Positions 20,992 through 30,343 of a stretch of 64,000 nucleotides of DNA are shown piece after piece. This DNA comes from Kitasatospora arboriphila (GTDB taxonomy: Bacteria > Actinomycetota > Actinomycetes > Mycobacteriales > Mycobacteriaceae), in contig NZ_JNYV01000005.1 in NCBI RefSeq assembly GCF_000717275.1, forward strand, positions 1 to 64,000, given 5' to 3'. Both the position numbers and the translations under genes were made by a program. The notes under the pieces are model-generated. The model was not told the origin of the DNA. It saw nothing but the letters and a program-made list of their open reading frames with translations, and did no database searches. Every line of letters starts with the position of its first letter. Positions within the stretch are counted from its first letter, which is position 1.

Positions 20992-22076
20992 CCTCCGCTG
21001 GCCGCCAGGAACTCGCTGTAGAACAGCGACAATCCCAAGGCACAGGCGATGGCCGTGAGCAACCAGAACCGGATGATGACCGTTGTCTCCGCCCACCCCG
21101 ACAGTTCGAAATGGTGGTGGAACGGCGCCATTCGGAAGACTCGTCTACCGGTGGTCCGGAACACGGCGATCTGGATGACAACCGAGATGATCTCGGCGAC
21201 GAACAGTGCGCCCACCACGACCATCAGCAGTTCGGTGCTCGTGGTGATGGACAGCCCGGCCAGCATGCCTCCGAGGGCAAGTGATCCGGTGTCGCCCATG
21301 AATATCTTGGCCGGAGCGGCATTCCACCAGAGAAAGCCGAGGCAGGCGCCGCCACCGGCGACCGCGATCAACGCCAGGTCCAGAGGGTCGCGGACCGTGT
21401 AGCAGCCGGGTTCGGCCGTCTTGGGTCCACCCACGCAGGCATTTCGGTACTGCCAGAACGTGACCAGCACGTACGAGCCGAGGACCATCGCCATCGATCC
21501 TGCGGCCAGACCGTCGAGACCGTCGGTGAAGTTCACCGCGTTCGACCACGCCGACACCACCAGCCAGCAGAACACGACGAACAGCACCGAGCTCATCGTG
21601 ATGGCGTCAATGTCGCGCACATACGACAGCTGGGTGCTGGCGGGCGTGTAGCCGGCTTCGTTGCGGAACTGCAGTGCCAGGATGCCGAAGAGCAGGGCCG
21701 CGATCAGCTGGCCTACCGATTTGGCCGTCTTGTTCAGGCCCAGGTTGCGTTGCTTACGGATCTTGATGAAGTCATCGAGGAAACCGACGATGGCCAAGGT
21801 GGTCGCGAGCGACAGCACGAGGACACCCGAGGCTGTCGGTCCGCTCCCATCGGTCAGGAGGCCGACGAGATGAGCGCCCCAGTAGCCCGCCCATAGTGCC
21901 GCGACGATGGCGACGCCGCCCATCGAGGGCGTACCGCGTTTGGTCTGATGGCTTTTGGGGCCCTCAACCCGGATCTCCTGGCCGAACCCCTGCCTGGAGA
22001 AGACCTTGATCAGCACCGGCGTCAGCAGAATCGCCACAGCCAGCGAGATCACGCCCGCAATCAGGATCTGCCTCAC
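20988..22076 (-). CDS. mraY: Phospho-N-acetylmuramoyl-pentapeptide transferase
   Basis: 362-aa polytopic enzyme making lipid I from UDP-MurNAc-pentapeptide and undecaprenyl phosphate. It carries the expected acidic motifs: [16 protein letters not shown], then [15 protein letters not shown], and the C-terminal [15 protein letters not shown] loop. About ten hydrophobic segments. It starts 32 bp after the stop of the murF remnant, the widest gap inside the mur block. Confidence 0.97.
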   Translation of the reverse strand: MRQILIAGVISLAVAILLTPVLIKVFSRQGFGQEIRVEGPKSHQTKRGTPSMGGVAIVAALWAGYWGAHLVGLLTDGSGPTASGVLVLSLATTLAIVGFLDDFIKIRKQRNLGLNKTAKSVGQLIAALLFGILALQFRNEAGYTPASTQLSYVRDIDAITMSSVLFVVFCWLVVSAWSNAVNFTDGLDGLAAGSMAMVLGSYVLVTFWQYRNACVGGPKTAEPGCYTVRDPLDLALIAVAGGGACLGFLWWNAAPAKIFMGDTGSLALGGMLAGLSITTSTELLMVVVGALFVAEIISVVIQIAVFRTTGRRVFRMAPFHHHFELSGWAETTVIIRFWLLTAIACALGLSLFYSEFLAASGG

Positions 22077-22108
22077 CTATAAGTCCTCACCTGTTCGAAT
22101 GCCATCAG

Positions 22109-22567
22109 TTATTCGGACCCTTGTCGCATCAGGAGTTTGTCGGCCGGGACGTGCTCGTCCAACGCCTCGACCAGCCCCAACTCGCGCCCACCCATGACCA
22201 GCACCACGTCGTGCTCGCCGAGTTGCGCGTCCAGTATCTCCAGCGCCTGCTCCGTTGCCGACACCAGGACCGCTTCGGAGCCCCACGATCCTTCCATGAC
22301 CGCTCCCTGGTGCAATCCGTGCATCGCCCGGGAGGTCCCCACACAGATGATCTGACCGATGTCCAGACGCACAGCCAGCCGTCCCAATTCGTCGTGGGCG
22401 ACCACCCAGGACGTCATCGCGGATCGATCGTCGGGGTCGAAGTCGGCAGGTTTGTCGAGTTCGCCCAGCACAGCCCAGCTGCGCCGGCCGGGTGCGGCAT
22501 GCACGGCATCGGCGAGCTGTCGCAGTCCCGCCCGCACGCTTGCGGTGTCAAAGGCACCTGATGTCAT
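22109..22567 (-). CDS. Free-standing MurF C-terminal domain (truncated murF)
   Basis: 152 aa only, against about 500 for MurF. The protein matches domain 3 of actinobacterial MurF: GRRSWAVLGEL (family RRTWAVLGEM), then HDELGRLAVRLDI, AMHGLHQGAVMEGSWGSE and HDVVLVMGGR. In normal MurF the last motif reads VLVKAS; here Lys and Ser are gone. About 17 extra residues (KPADFDPDDRSAMTSWV) replace the usual GE-D turn. The N-terminal UDP-MurNAc domain and the ATP domain with its GT-GKT loop are absent: immediately upstream is the complete murE, whose TGA overlaps this ATG (22564-22567). The frame is clean with a coupled start, so it may be a retained protein rather than a decaying fragment. It cannot catalyse the MurF reaction; a complete murF must be elsewhere. 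Confidence 0.8.
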   Translation of the reverse strand: MTSGAFDTASVRAGLRQLADAVHAAPGRRSWAVLGELDKPADFDPDDRSAMTSWVVAHDELGRLAVRLDIGQIICVGTSRAMHGLHQGAVMEGSWGSEAVLVSATEQALEILDAQLGEHDVVLVMGGRELGLVEALDEHVPADKLLMRQGSE

Positions 22568-24195
22568 GACCCACCTCCCGGAGGCGAACCCGGCCGGATG
22601 ACGAGGTCATCGATGGCCTCGGCCAACACCTTCCGGTCGTCGAACGGGTACTTGACACCATCGATCTCCTGCCCCGCCTCATGGCCTTTGCCCGCGATCA
22701 GCACCACGTCGCCCGGTTCCGCCCAGGCCACCGCGGCGCGGATTGCCTCACGCCGGTCTCCTATGTCGCGCACCGGCGCGGCGCCAGGCGGCCGCGCGGC
22801 CTCTGCCACGTCATGAGCCCCCGCCAGCACCTGCGCGCGGATGTCGTCGGGACGCTCGGTGCGCGGATTGTCGTCTGTGATGACAACGAGTTCGGCGCCA
22901 CGAGCGGCAGCTGCGCCCATCAACGGCCGTTTCCCGGTGTCCCGGTCCCCGCCGGCCCCGACCACAACGGCCAGTCGTCCGTCGATCTGGCTCCGCAAGG
23001 TGGCGATCACCGCCTCGAGCGCCGCGGGCTTGTGGGCATAGTCCACCACGGCCAGAAAAGCCTGGCCGCGATCCACCTTCTCCACCCGTCCGGGCACCGC
23101 CACTCCGGCGATCGCGTCGATCACCGTCCGGACCGAGATGCCGATGTGGTCGCAGATCGCCAGCGCGGTCAATGCGTTGGCGACGTTGTAGCGCCCCGGC
23201 ATCGGAACCGTCATGGAATAGGTGTCGCCGGACGGACCGGTGACGGTGACGCTCTGGCTGCCGTCGGCGGCGACCTGCGAGTCGGACGCGTGCCAGTCGG
23301 CCGCGACACCGGTGGTCGACAGCGTGATCGCGTCAGGCCCGGCAACGCCGGCCATCTCCCTGCCCCACTCGTCGTCGACACACACTACCGACCGCAAGGC
23401 GCGTACCGGTGAATCAGGTTGGAAGAGCAGAGATTTCGCGTTGAAGTAGTCCCGCATGGTCGGGTGGAAGTCGAGATGATCCTGCGACAAGTTGGTGAAC
23501 GCGCCCACCGCGAAGGCACAGCCGTCGACCCGGCCGAGTGCCAGCGCATGGCTGGACACCTCCATCACCACCGAGTTCACCCCTTGCTCCACCATCGCGG
23601 CGAGAAGGCCCTGCAGCTCCGGTGCTTCCGGGGTCGTCAAGGCGCTCGGCTGGCGGATGCCCGCGATCCTCGTCTCGACCGTGCCGATCAGCCCCACCGA
23701 CTGTCCGGCCGCCATCAATGCCGCCTCTGTGAGATAGCTGGTGGTGGTCTTACCGGAGGTCCCGGTGATCCCGATGACGGTCAGACGCCGCGACGGCTGC
23801 CCGTAGATCCGGGAACTCAGATCGCCGAGAACCTGCCGCGGATCGGGATGTACCAACACCACACAGTCCAGCGGGCTGTCGAGACCCTGGATGATCGCGC
23901 TGCCCGCCGGATCGGTGAGCACAGCGCTGGCGCCGGCTGCCAGCGCATCTGCGGCGAACTGGGCACCATGGAAACGGTTGCCGGGCAACGCCGCGAACAG
24001 ATCTCCACGACGCACATCCTGGGCACGCAGGGTGACCCCGGTGACCGGTGTCCGTTCGTCGACCGAACCGATCAGATCCATCCGTGCGTGGCAGGCGGCC
24101 GACAGCACCGACACTTCGGTCGGGGCGACCACGGCAGGGCGCAGCACCGAGTCATCGGAAGAAGACATTCGATCAACATACCGCCGACGGGTCAC
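22564..24195 (-). CDS. murE: UDP-MurNAc-L-Ala-D-Glu meso-diaminopimelate ligase
   Basis: 543-aa Mur ligase adding meso-DAP. The P-loop is GITGTSGKTTTSYLTEAAL, the carbamylated Lys region follows, and the DAP-recognition motif is DDNPRTE near residue 440. KGHEAGQEIDGVKYPFDDR is the conserved C-terminal block. The GTG at 24195 overlaps the ftsI stop (GTGA, 24192-24195); an ATG nine codons later is the alternative. Its stop overlaps the murF remnant's ATG. All three Mur domains are complete, so the missing murF sequence is not fused here. Confidence 0.96.
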   Translation of the reverse strand: MTRRRYVDRMSSSDDSVLRPAVVAPTEVSVLSAACHARMDLIGSVDERTPVTGVTLRAQDVRRGDLFAALPGNRFHGAQFAADALAAGASAVLTDPAGSAIIQGLDSPLDCVVLVHPDPRQVLGDLSSRIYGQPSRRLTVIGITGTSGKTTTSYLTEAALMAAGQSVGLIGTVETRIAGIRQPSALTTPEAPELQGLLAAMVEQGVNSVVMEVSSHALALGRVDGCAFAVGAFTNLSQDHLDFHPTMRDYFNAKSLLFQPDSPVRALRSVVCVDDEWGREMAGVAGPDAITLSTTGVAADWHASDSQVAADGSQSVTVTGPSGDTYSMTVPMPGRYNVANALTALAICDHIGISVRTVIDAIAGVAVPGRVEKVDRGQAFLAVVDYAHKPAALEAVIATLRSQIDGRLAVVVGAGGDRDTGKRPLMGAAAARGAELVVITDDNPRTERPDDIRAQVLAGAHDVAEAARPPGAAPVRDIGDRREAIRAAVAWAEPGDVVLIAGKGHEAGQEIDGVKYPFDDRKVLAEAIDDLVIRPGSPPGGGS

Positions 24196-26261
24196 TCGGC
24201 TCGCAGCACCAGCGGCGGCGTCGGCTGCGCCGACATCGGCACCTGCTCGCGCTGCAGCATCCAGGACGCAATGCTCTGGAACAGCGGGGCAGCACTCTGG
24301 CCGCCCGTGCCGTCACTGCTGCGGGTGGGGGCGTCGAGCATGATCCCGATGACGTACCGGGGGTTGTCGGCGGGGGCGATCCCGGCGAACGTGATGTTGT
24401 AGCTCGACTGCGAGTAGCAACCACAATCGGGGTCGACCTGCTGGGCGGTACCCGTCTTCCCGCTGATCTGATAGCCCGGGACCTCGGCTTTGGCGCCGGT
24501 ACCCATCTGAACGCCCATCGGGTCGTTCTGGATGGTCGCGCGGAACATGTCCCGCACCGTCCGAGCCGTCTGCGGGCTCACCACCTGCACACCCTCGGGC
24601 GCCGGCAGCTGGCCGTCCTGGCCTGTCCCCTCGATCGACTTGATGATGCGGGGCGGAATGCGCAGACCGTCGTTGGCGATCGCCTGGTACATCGCCGTCA
24701 TCTGCAGCAGGGTCATCGTAAGGCCTTGTCCGATGGGCAGATTGGCAAAGGTGCCTCCCGACCACTGGGACCGCGCCGGCACCACGCCGGCACTCTCGGC
24801 GGGGAGCCCGACGTCTGATCGCTGACCGAGGCCGAATCGCTTGACCATGTCGGCGAATCGGTCCTCACCCACCTCATCGGCGAGCATGAGTGTTCCGACG
24901 TTCGACGACTTACCGAAGATTCCCGTGGTGGTGTAGGGCTCGACACCGTGCGCCCAGGCGTCCTTCACCGTGACATCGGCCATGTCGATACTGCCCGGCA
25001 CCTGATGCACCTCGGTCGGGTTGGTGATCCCGTATTCGATGGCGGCAGCCGCTGTGACGATCTTGTTCACCGACCCCGGTTCGAACGGCGAGGTGATCGG
25101 CAGGTCACCCAGCTGGGCGCTGTCCTGCTCGTCGAGCGGCTTGGCGGGGTTGAAGGTGCCGTCGTTCGCCATCGCGAGGACCTCGCCCGTCTTCGCGTCG
25201 AGCACCACCGCCGACGCGTTCTTGGCCTTCGACAGCTTCTTGGCCTTCTCGACCTCGTTCTGGACGTACCACTGGATGTCGGAGTCGATGGTGAGTTCGA
25301 CGGTGCCGCCGTCGACCGATGGATGGAGGTTCCTCGAGCTGCCGGGGATCACTGCGCCATCGGAGCCGCGGTCGTAGGTGCGTGATCCATCGGTGCCCGA
25401 GAGGATCGAATCCATCGAGGACTCCAGCCCGATGAGACCGTTGCCGTCGAAGTCGACGTCGCCGACGATGTTCGCGGCCAGTGACCCACCTGGGTAGAGG
25501 CGCACGTCCTGTCGCTCGGACCCCACCTCCGGGAATTCGTCGATGATCTTGCCTGCCGCCTCGGGGCTGATGGCCCGGGCGAGGTACACAAAGTTCTCGT
25601 TGCTGCGCAACAACTCTTTGATCGAATCCTGGTCGTACTCACTACCCAGTTCCGCACTGATGCCCGCCGCGATCTGGTCGATGCGTTCGTCGACACCAGG
25701 CAGGCTCGGGTTCTTCTTGTTCGCCTCTTCGATCTCCTTGCGGACCTTCACAGGCTGAAAGGTCAGGGCACGGGCGTCGTCGGTGTACGCGATCGCCTTC
25801 CCGTTTCGGTCCTCGATCGCTCCCCTCTTGGCGGGGAGCACCTCGGTGACCGCCCGTTGACTCGCCGCCTCCGCGGACAACCCCGAGGCATCCACGACCT
25901 GAAGCATCACCATCTTGATCGCGACCACCGCCACGATCAGGACGATCACCACGCTGGCGAGTCGATGCCGCACCAGGAACTGGCGTCCGGCCCGCAGTGC
26001 CTGTTGATTCGAATGCTGGGAACCACCGATCGGGAAGCCGGACCGACTCGCCGCCGACCGTCCCGCCGCCACATTGTCGCCCTCGCGGGCACCGGCTCCG
26101 CTCTTGCCTTGCCGACCCCTGGGCCGCCGCGCCGCACCGGCGCGGTCTCGGCCGGTGGCCCGCTGGCGGGCGCGCCGATCGTGATCGCGTGTGGGGCGCG
26201 TCATCGCGGGCATCCGGGGCCACGACGCCCGTCGGCGGTGGCGTTCGTCGCTCGGGAGCAC
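24192..26261 (-). CDS. ftsI: FtsI/PbpB, septal class B penicillin-binding protein
   Basis: 689-aa septal transpeptidase (about 670 if it starts at the ATG 26204, MTRPTRDHD). A basic cytoplasmic tail is followed by a single membrane helix (LASVVIVLIVAVVAIKMVML, about 105-125) and the PBP dimerisation domain with RGAIEDRNGKAIAY. The transpeptidase domain has SxxK (FEPGSVNKIVT), SxN (KSSNVGT) and KTG (SGKTGTAQQV). Partner of FtsW. Gap of 26 bp to the ftsL-like gene. Confidence 0.96.
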   Translation of the reverse strand: MLPSDERHRRRASWPRMPAMTRPTRDHDRRARQRATGRDRAGAARRPRGRQGKSGAGAREGDNVAAGRSAASRSGFPIGGSQHSNQQALRAGRQFLVRHRLASVVIVLIVAVVAIKMVMLQVVDASGLSAEAASQRAVTEVLPAKRGAIEDRNGKAIAYTDDARALTFQPVKVRKEIEEANKKNPSLPGVDERIDQIAAGISAELGSEYDQDSIKELLRSNENFVYLARAISPEAAGKIIDEFPEVGSERQDVRLYPGGSLAANIVGDVDFDGNGLIGLESSMDSILSGTDGSRTYDRGSDGAVIPGSSRNLHPSVDGGTVELTIDSDIQWYVQNEVEKAKKLSKAKNASAVVLDAKTGEVLAMANDGTFNPAKPLDEQDSAQLGDLPITSPFEPGSVNKIVTAAAAIEYGITNPTEVHQVPGSIDMADVTVKDAWAHGVEPYTTTGIFGKSSNVGTLMLADEVGEDRFADMVKRFGLGQRSDVGLPAESAGVVPARSQWSGGTFANLPIGQGLTMTLLQMTAMYQAIANDGLRIPPRIIKSIEGTGQDGQLPAPEGVQVVSPQTARTVRDMFRATIQNDPMGVQMGTGAKAEVPGYQISGKTGTAQQVDPDCGCYSQSSYNITFAGIAPADNPRYVIGIMLDAPTRSSDGTGGQSAAPLFQSIASWMLQREQVPMSAQPTPPLVLRAE

Positions 26262-26287
26262 GTCATGGTTGTCAATTCTCTGCTCCG

Positions 26288-27145
26288 CTAACGGGTTTGC
26301 CCCGAATTTGAGCCCGGCGCGCCGCCGGTTGGGGGAAGAACATTGGTGAATCCGGGTGTGGTGGCCGGATTTGCCGGAGTCTGTGGCTGCGCCGGTATCG
26401 GTCCGCTGGTCGACTCCTCCGGCGACGCACCGTTCACGGGGGCACCCTGCTCGACCGGAGCGCCTTGCTGAACCGGGGTTCCTTGCTGAACCGGGGTACC
26501 CTGCTGGCCCGGTACCGGGGCAGGTGACGTCGACGATGGATCCGAGTTCGCCGAGGAGGTCGAACGCGGAGTGTCGTTGAGCGAAGGCGCTTTTGGTCCG
26601 TCAGCCGGCGTGATATCGCCGACAACCGTCGATCTGCCGTCGGTGCCGACGACCAGGCGCGGTACGTCCGTGACGGGAATCATCCCGAGACGCCCTGCCT
26701 TGTCCGACAATTCGGGCGCAGAATCGCCTGACTCGTAGGTCTTGACGAGTGCGTTGAGACGGTCCGACAGCTGCTCGTTCTGCTCTCTGGCCACACCGAG
26801 TTGATACGAGTCCTGCGCCGATTTCGTCGACAGCCACAAAGTGAGCGCCAGACCTGCCAACAGCAATCCGACCACCACCACCGCAAAGGGGATCCGCCGT
26901 GCGGCCTTGATCGGTGACGTGACGAGACGAGCGACAAGATTCGAATCTCGTTCGTTCGCAACGGTTTTACCCGTCGCCCGCAGGGCGTCGCGTCGGTCAC
27001 GCGACCGCACTGGCGCATTCGGCTCGCGCACAAGGCGTTTGCGTCGACGCTCGAGGGCCCTTTGCGCGGCAGCCGAACGCTGCCGCGTACCGGGCTCGGC
27101 CGTGCGACGACTCCGGGCACCGGGCTGATCATCGACTACGGTCAC
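26288..27145 (-). CDS. ftsL: FtsL-like septum protein with proline-rich tail (Rv2164c type)
   Basis: 285-aa bitopic protein in the ftsL position between rsmH and ftsI. A basic cytoplasmic part (1-82) precedes one membrane helix ([21 protein letters not shown], about 85-105). A short coiled coil with leucine spacing follows ([20 protein letters not shown]), then [11 protein letters not shown] and a long Pro/Ser/Gly-rich extracytoplasmic tail. The tail holds a four-unit QQG-PV repeat. It matches the proline-rich Rv2164c type rather than short classical FtsL. GTG start overlapping the rsmH stop (GTGA). Confidence 0.85.
   Translation of the reverse strand: MTVVDDQPGARSRRTAEPGTRQRSAAAQRALERRRKRLVREPNAPVRSRDRRDALRATGKTVANERDSNLVARLVTSPIKAARRIPFAVVVVGLLLAGLALTLWLSTKSAQDSYQLGVAREQNEQLSDRLNALVKTYESGDSAPELSDKAGRLGMIPVTDVPRLVVGTDGRSTVVGDITPADGPKAPSLNDTPRSTSSANSDPSSTSPAPVPGQQGTPVQQGTPVQQGAPVEQGAPVNGASPEESTSGPIPAQPQTPANPATTPGFTNVLPPTGGAPGSNSGQTR
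26442..26513. repeat. Four tandem 18-bp units in the ftsL-like gene
   Basis: Units at 26442, 26460, 26478 and 26496 share the pattern G-N-N-CC-TGCT-N-N-CCGG. They encode four hexapeptides of the type [12 protein letters not shown] in the extracytoplasmic tail. In-frame expansion or contraction would change tail length without breaking the protein. Confidence 0.85.
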
Positions 27146-28125
27146 GGATTCCTCCTGGCGATTCGTTCGACTGCACGTACCCGCACCGAGGCCGAGCGTG
27201 GATTCTGTTCGATCTCGGCGTCCGAGGCACGCTCCGCTCCGCGGGTGATGAGCTCGAACTCGGGTGCGGTACCGGGCAAGTCGACGGGCAGCCCGCGCGG
27301 CGACGTCGATGTGGTCCTGGCGACGAACTCACGTTTGACGATCTTGTCCTCGAGTGACTGGTAGGACATGATGGCCAGCCGGCCTCCGACGGCCAAGTTG
27401 TCCAAGGCGGCAGGCAGTGCGTTGCGTAGCGACGTCAACTCACTGTTGACCTCGATCCGCAGTGCCTGGAATGTGCGTTTGGCGGGGTGTCCACCGGTTC
27501 GGCGCGTTGCTGCCGGGATGGCGCGGTACAGCAGTTCGACGAGCCGTCCGCTTGTCGTGAACGGCTCGGTCTCCCGCTCGCGCACGATGGCCGAGGCGAT
27601 CTTGCCTGCGAACCGCTCGTCGCCGAATTCGGAGAGTATGCGCGCGATCTCCCCGTGTGAATACGTGTTGAGCACGTCGGCGGCGGTGAGGTCGTCGGCC
27701 GGATTCATCCGCATGTCCAAGGGCGCGTCGACCGAGTAGGCGAACCCTCGTTCGGGTTGATCGAGCTGCATGGAGGAGACACCGAGATCGAACAATCCCG
27801 CGTCGTACGATCCGACACCCGCCTGCCGGAGCGCTTCGGCCACGGCGTCGTAACGCTCGTGAACGAAAGTGATGCGGTCACCGAACGCCGACAGTCTGTC
27901 TCGGGCGAGTTCGAGAGCATTCTCGTCTCGATCGATCCCGATGATCGCGGCACCGGGGAAGGTCTCGGCCACGAGTTCGGTGTGGCCGCCGGCTCCGAGG
28001 GTGCCGTCCAGATAGGTCGCGCCTGTGCCGTCGTCGTGATGACGGGTGAGTGCGGGAGTGAGGAGTTCGACCATTCGCGCCGCCATCACCGGGACATGCC
28101 CGAATCGGCCCTCGACGTGATCCAC
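27142..28125 (-). CDS. rsmH: 16S rRNA (cytosine1402-N4)-methyltransferase
   Basis: 327-aa RsmH (MraW). The start is set at the GTG 28125 ([22 protein letters not shown]), preceded by AAGGGC; the longer frame upstream has no family similarity. SAM-binding motifs are [28 protein letters not shown] and [19 protein letters not shown]. The domain insertion and [19 protein letters not shown] are intact. It methylates C1402 of 16S rRNA. Second gene of the dcw operon after mraZ, and overlaps the ftsL-like gene by 4 bp. Confidence 0.96.
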   Translation of the reverse strand: MDHVEGRFGHVPVMAARMVELLTPALTRHHDDGTGATYLDGTLGAGGHTELVAETFPGAAIIGIDRDENALELARDRLSAFGDRITFVHERYDAVAEALRQAGVGSYDAGLFDLGVSSMQLDQPERGFAYSVDAPLDMRMNPADDLTAADVLNTYSHGEIARILSEFGDERFAGKIASAIVRERETEPFTTSGRLVELLYRAIPAATRRTGGHPAKRTFQALRIEVNSELTSLRNALPAALDNLAVGGRLAIMSYQSLEDKIVKREFVARTTSTSPRGLPVDLPGTAPEFELITRGAERASDAEIEQNPRSASVRVRAVERIARRNP

Positions 28126-28334
28126 GGTACTGCTGCCCTTCGTGCGGTGTGGGTACCGGAAGGACCGGCACCGCGGCGTCGATGGAATGCCGAACTCCGC
28201 GTAGAGCCGAAGCTCGAGTGGCGGGTGGATCCTGGTCCCTGCCCGATCGGCGAACCTGGCGCTGGGGAAGTGCGTCAGGGTCGGATCGGGCAGAGGCCTC
28301 GATGCACCCACGTGAGTTCTCTTCTGGTCCCGGC

Positions 28335-28778
28335 CTACAGAACCGTGTCCAGAGCGTCGAACCCAACGCTCGAATAGTTCTCCTCGTGCTCGTCCTGGTA
28401 GTCGCGCCAGGTCTGCGCGTCCCAGATCTCCAAGTGGCTCATGTTGCCGATCACCACACACTCTTTGGCCAACCCCGCATATCTGCGGTGGTCGACCGAC
28501 AGGGTTATCCGGCCCTGCCCGTCGGGGCGTTGCTCATCGGTCGCCGAACTGAGTTGCCGCTGGAAGGCCCGGGCAGCGGGATCGTTCTTCGAGGCGGCCA
28601 GAACTCGTTTGGCCAACTCGTAGAAGTCATCTCGCAGATACACGGCAAGGCTGCGGTCTTGACCTTTTGTGATCATCACGCCTCCTGCCAGTACGTCTCG
28701 GAACTTCGCGGGCAACGTGAGCCGCCCCTTGTCATCGAGCTTGGGCGTGTAGGTGCCGAGGAACATAGCGTCAGCCAT
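28335..28778 (-). CDS. mraZ: Transcriptional regulator MraZ
   Basis: 147-aa dcw-operon regulator with two AbrB-like SpoVT/MraZ halves. The first half is [24 protein letters not shown] and the second contains [18 protein letters not shown]. The start at 28778 fits GGAGG seven bases upstream; most homologues would start at the Met four residues later. The 209 bp to the rsmH start has no gene. MraZ binds direct repeats in its own promoter, and such GTGG repeats are present upstream here. Confidence 0.95.
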   Translation of the reverse strand: MADAMFLGTYTPKLDDKGRLTLPAKFRDVLAGGVMITKGQDRSLAVYLRDDFYELAKRVLAASKNDPAARAFQRQLSSATDEQRPDGQGRITLSVDHRRYAGLAKECVVIGNMSHLEIWDAQTWRDYQDEHEENYSSVGFDALDTVL

Positions 28779-28824
28779 GTCGACACCTCCAGCCCGAGGT
28801 CAGTGGGGAAAGTCCGGTTCTCTC

Positions 28825-28868
28825 CCACCAACGATCACCACTGTACCCCACAACACTCCACTTTCCAC
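28825..28868 (-). promoter_or_regulatory. MraZ-box repeats and probable dcw promoter
   Basis: On the minus strand GTGG starts at 28861, 28851 and 28841, giving three direct repeats with an exact 10-bp period (GTGGAGTGTT, GTGGGGTACA, GTGGTGATCG). Further GTGG copies lie at 28868 and 28828. MraZ is known to bind TGGG/GTGG repeats spaced by one helical turn. A TACAGT (-10 type) lies within the array, so MraZ binding would cover the promoter. Confidence 0.7.
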
Positions 28869-29031
28869 CCCAAAGTCGGGGCCGAACCCGACTGCTCGCC
28901 TAAAACTGCAGGTGAAAACCGAATCGACGGTGGGGGGTAAAACCTGCCATGGCGTGTCAGCGCCGGATGACCAGCGCTAGAGCGCGACACAGGTGCCCCT
29001 CCAGTCACAACCGCAGGAGAAACCGGCCATG

Positions 29032-29064
29032 GTGGGAGAAAGTGGGGAACGGGGTGGAGAGTGG
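29032..29064 (+). repeat. GTGG-rich repeat cluster on the plus strand
   Basis: GTGG occurs at 29032, 29042, 29054 and 29061 (GTGGGAGAAA, GTGGGGAACG, then GGGTGGAGAGTGGG). The first two are exactly 10 bp apart. It resembles the MraZ-box array but points the other way, about 170 bp further upstream of mraZ. Confidence 0.5.
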
Positions 29065-29081
29065 GCGCTCAGCCCTTTTGA

Positions 29082-29121
29082 ACAAACAAAAACCGCGTAT
29101 CGCTGATGCGATACGCGGTTT
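29082..29121 (-). terminator. Strong intrinsic terminator after the DUF3040 gene
   Basis: Arms 29090-29103 and 29108-29121 form a perfect 14-bp stem around a 4-nt loop. On the minus strand it is followed by TTGTTTGTT, making a classical Rho-independent terminator. It lies 27 bp after the DUF3040 stop and insulates that gene from the dcw operon. Confidence 0.92.
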
Positions 29122-29147
29122 GAGAGGTCTGTCGAGGGGCTTGCGGC

Positions 29148-29561
29148 CTACTCCTCTTCGAACCGACGATTGAAACGCTCTTCCATCCGCTCGGAGAACT
29201 TCCTCCCCCGTTGCTCACGTCCGGACGGGCCACCACGTGGCGACTGGGGTCCCGAAGCAGCATCGCGAGTCGGAGTTGATCCGGCACGCGATCCCCACAG
29301 AGCCAGCAGTCCGGCACCGAACATCACGAGGAAGCCGATCAAACTGATGATGGGGAAGCCGCCGAGTCGAACCTCGACGACAACTCCGCCGATCAGCAGG
29401 AACAAGCCCACGAGGAACAACACAGAGGCCTGTAGACGACGCCGAGCAGTGGAACCGCCGAAGCGACGCGACCGTACGTTCGAAGCAAACTTCGGGTCTT
29501 CGGCGTACAGAGCGTTTTCGATCTGTTCGAGCATGCGCTGCTCGTGCTCTGAGAGTGGCAC
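29148..29561 (-). CDS. DUF3040 membrane protein (Rv2169c type)
   Basis: 137 aa. The conserved N-terminal motif PLSEHEQRMLEQIENALYAE and DPKFASNVR define DUF3040. Two membrane helices follow (about 47-90, SVLFLVGLFLLIGGVVV and ISLIGFLVMFGAGLLALW). The tail is basic and ends ERFNRRFEEE. The GTG start at 29561 has GGAGGGG just upstream; the longer 224-aa frame is not supported. It sits beside the dcw cluster as Rv2169c does. Function unknown. Confidence 0.88.
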   Translation of the reverse strand: MPLSEHEQRMLEQIENALYAEDPKFASNVRSRRFGGSTARRRLQASVLFLVGLFLLIGGVVVEVRLGGFPIISLIGFLVMFGAGLLALWGSRAGSTPTRDAASGPQSPRGGPSGREQRGRKFSERMEERFNRRFEEE

Positions 29562-29733
29562 CCGCCCCTCCTTCAGCACATGGTTTCGGTAGGGCTCACG
29601 GGGAGGCAGATTCCGGTTGCCCGAGTCCACTTTGGTGGGCTCACCTGAAATGATACGAGGTGTTGGGATTCTCGACCACCATTCCCTGGCACGAGTTGGT
29701 GAAGAAGGCTCTGAACGGCCGAAATTTGCGACA

Positions 29734-30216
29734 TCAAGCCGCTCCCGCTGGAAAATTTGACGACTTTCCTTGTTCGCGACGCACGATTTCCATCTCGACA
29801 ACGTGGAGGAACTCGTCGACACGGACGCGCAGCTCGTCGATCTGGGCCGAATCGACGGCGCGGATGCCGGCTTCGGCGTCGGCGCGCAGCCGCGACAGAC
29901 CCGCGAAGTAGGTTGCCCAACCGGTCATGTCCGGGAGGGCATGCGGCAGACGGGACCAGGCGCTGCGTGAGCCGCGACGACGGGTGGGCCGTTCGGCCAC
30001 GGCGAGCGCGGCGCCGGCGCCCCGAAGAGCGGCTTGATAGAGGGCACTGAACTCGTCGGTGGGGTCTGTGACGATGTCAGACTCCCGCAGCCGAACCTCG
30101 GCGCGCTCCAGGAGATCGCGTGCCGCGATGATCTGCGTCGGCTCGAGCCTCGAGGCTTCGGACGTCCGGTTGCGAGCTGAGCCACGTGAACGCTGGGCGG
30201 TTGTCGGCGACGACAT
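29734..30216 (-). CDS. SAV_6107-like HEPN-domain protein
   Basis: 160 aa, mostly helical. The core EPTQIIAARDLLERAEVRLRE and LYQAALRGAGAALAVAERP matches the SAV_6107 family of HEPN-type proteins known from actinobacterial dcw neighbourhoods. The start at ATG 30216 follows AGGGAGTAGAGCAG. No RNase Rx4-6H motif typical of HEPN toxins is obvious. Function unknown. Divergent from the SOS-boxed GNAT operon, so it could share regulation. Confidence 0.75.
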   Translation of the reverse strand: MSSPTTAQRSRGSARNRTSEASRLEPTQIIAARDLLERAEVRLRESDIVTDPTDEFSALYQAALRGAGAALAVAERPTRRRGSRSAWSRLPHALPDMTGWATYFAGLSRLRADAEAGIRAVDSAQIDELRVRVDEFLHVVEMEIVRREQGKSSNFPAGAA

Positions 30217-30343
30217 CTGCTCTACTCCCTTCTCCCGGAGGTGAACTGTGGAGGGTTCGGTCCAATGGCCCACGCTTCCCTCGTCGACCACCGGACCGTC
30301 CTCGCGTCTTGCGGGCAACGATGCGGCGTAGCCTTTGCGGAGG

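Larger units (their letters stand above)
28779..29089. other. dcw upstream region
   Basis: About 310 bp between the mraZ start and the terminator of the neighbouring gene. It contains the MraZ-box array (28825-28868), a GC hairpin-like GTCGGGTTCGGCCCCGAC on the minus strand around 28870-28890, and a second set of GTGG repeats on the opposite strand at 29032-29064. I see no coding sequence. Confidence 0.6.

Noticed and set aside
22109..24195. Possibility that the missing murF part is present in another frame or fused to murE
   Set aside because: murE occupies 22564-24195 completely in one frame with all three of its own domains, and the murF remnant begins at its stop; there is no leftover DNA.
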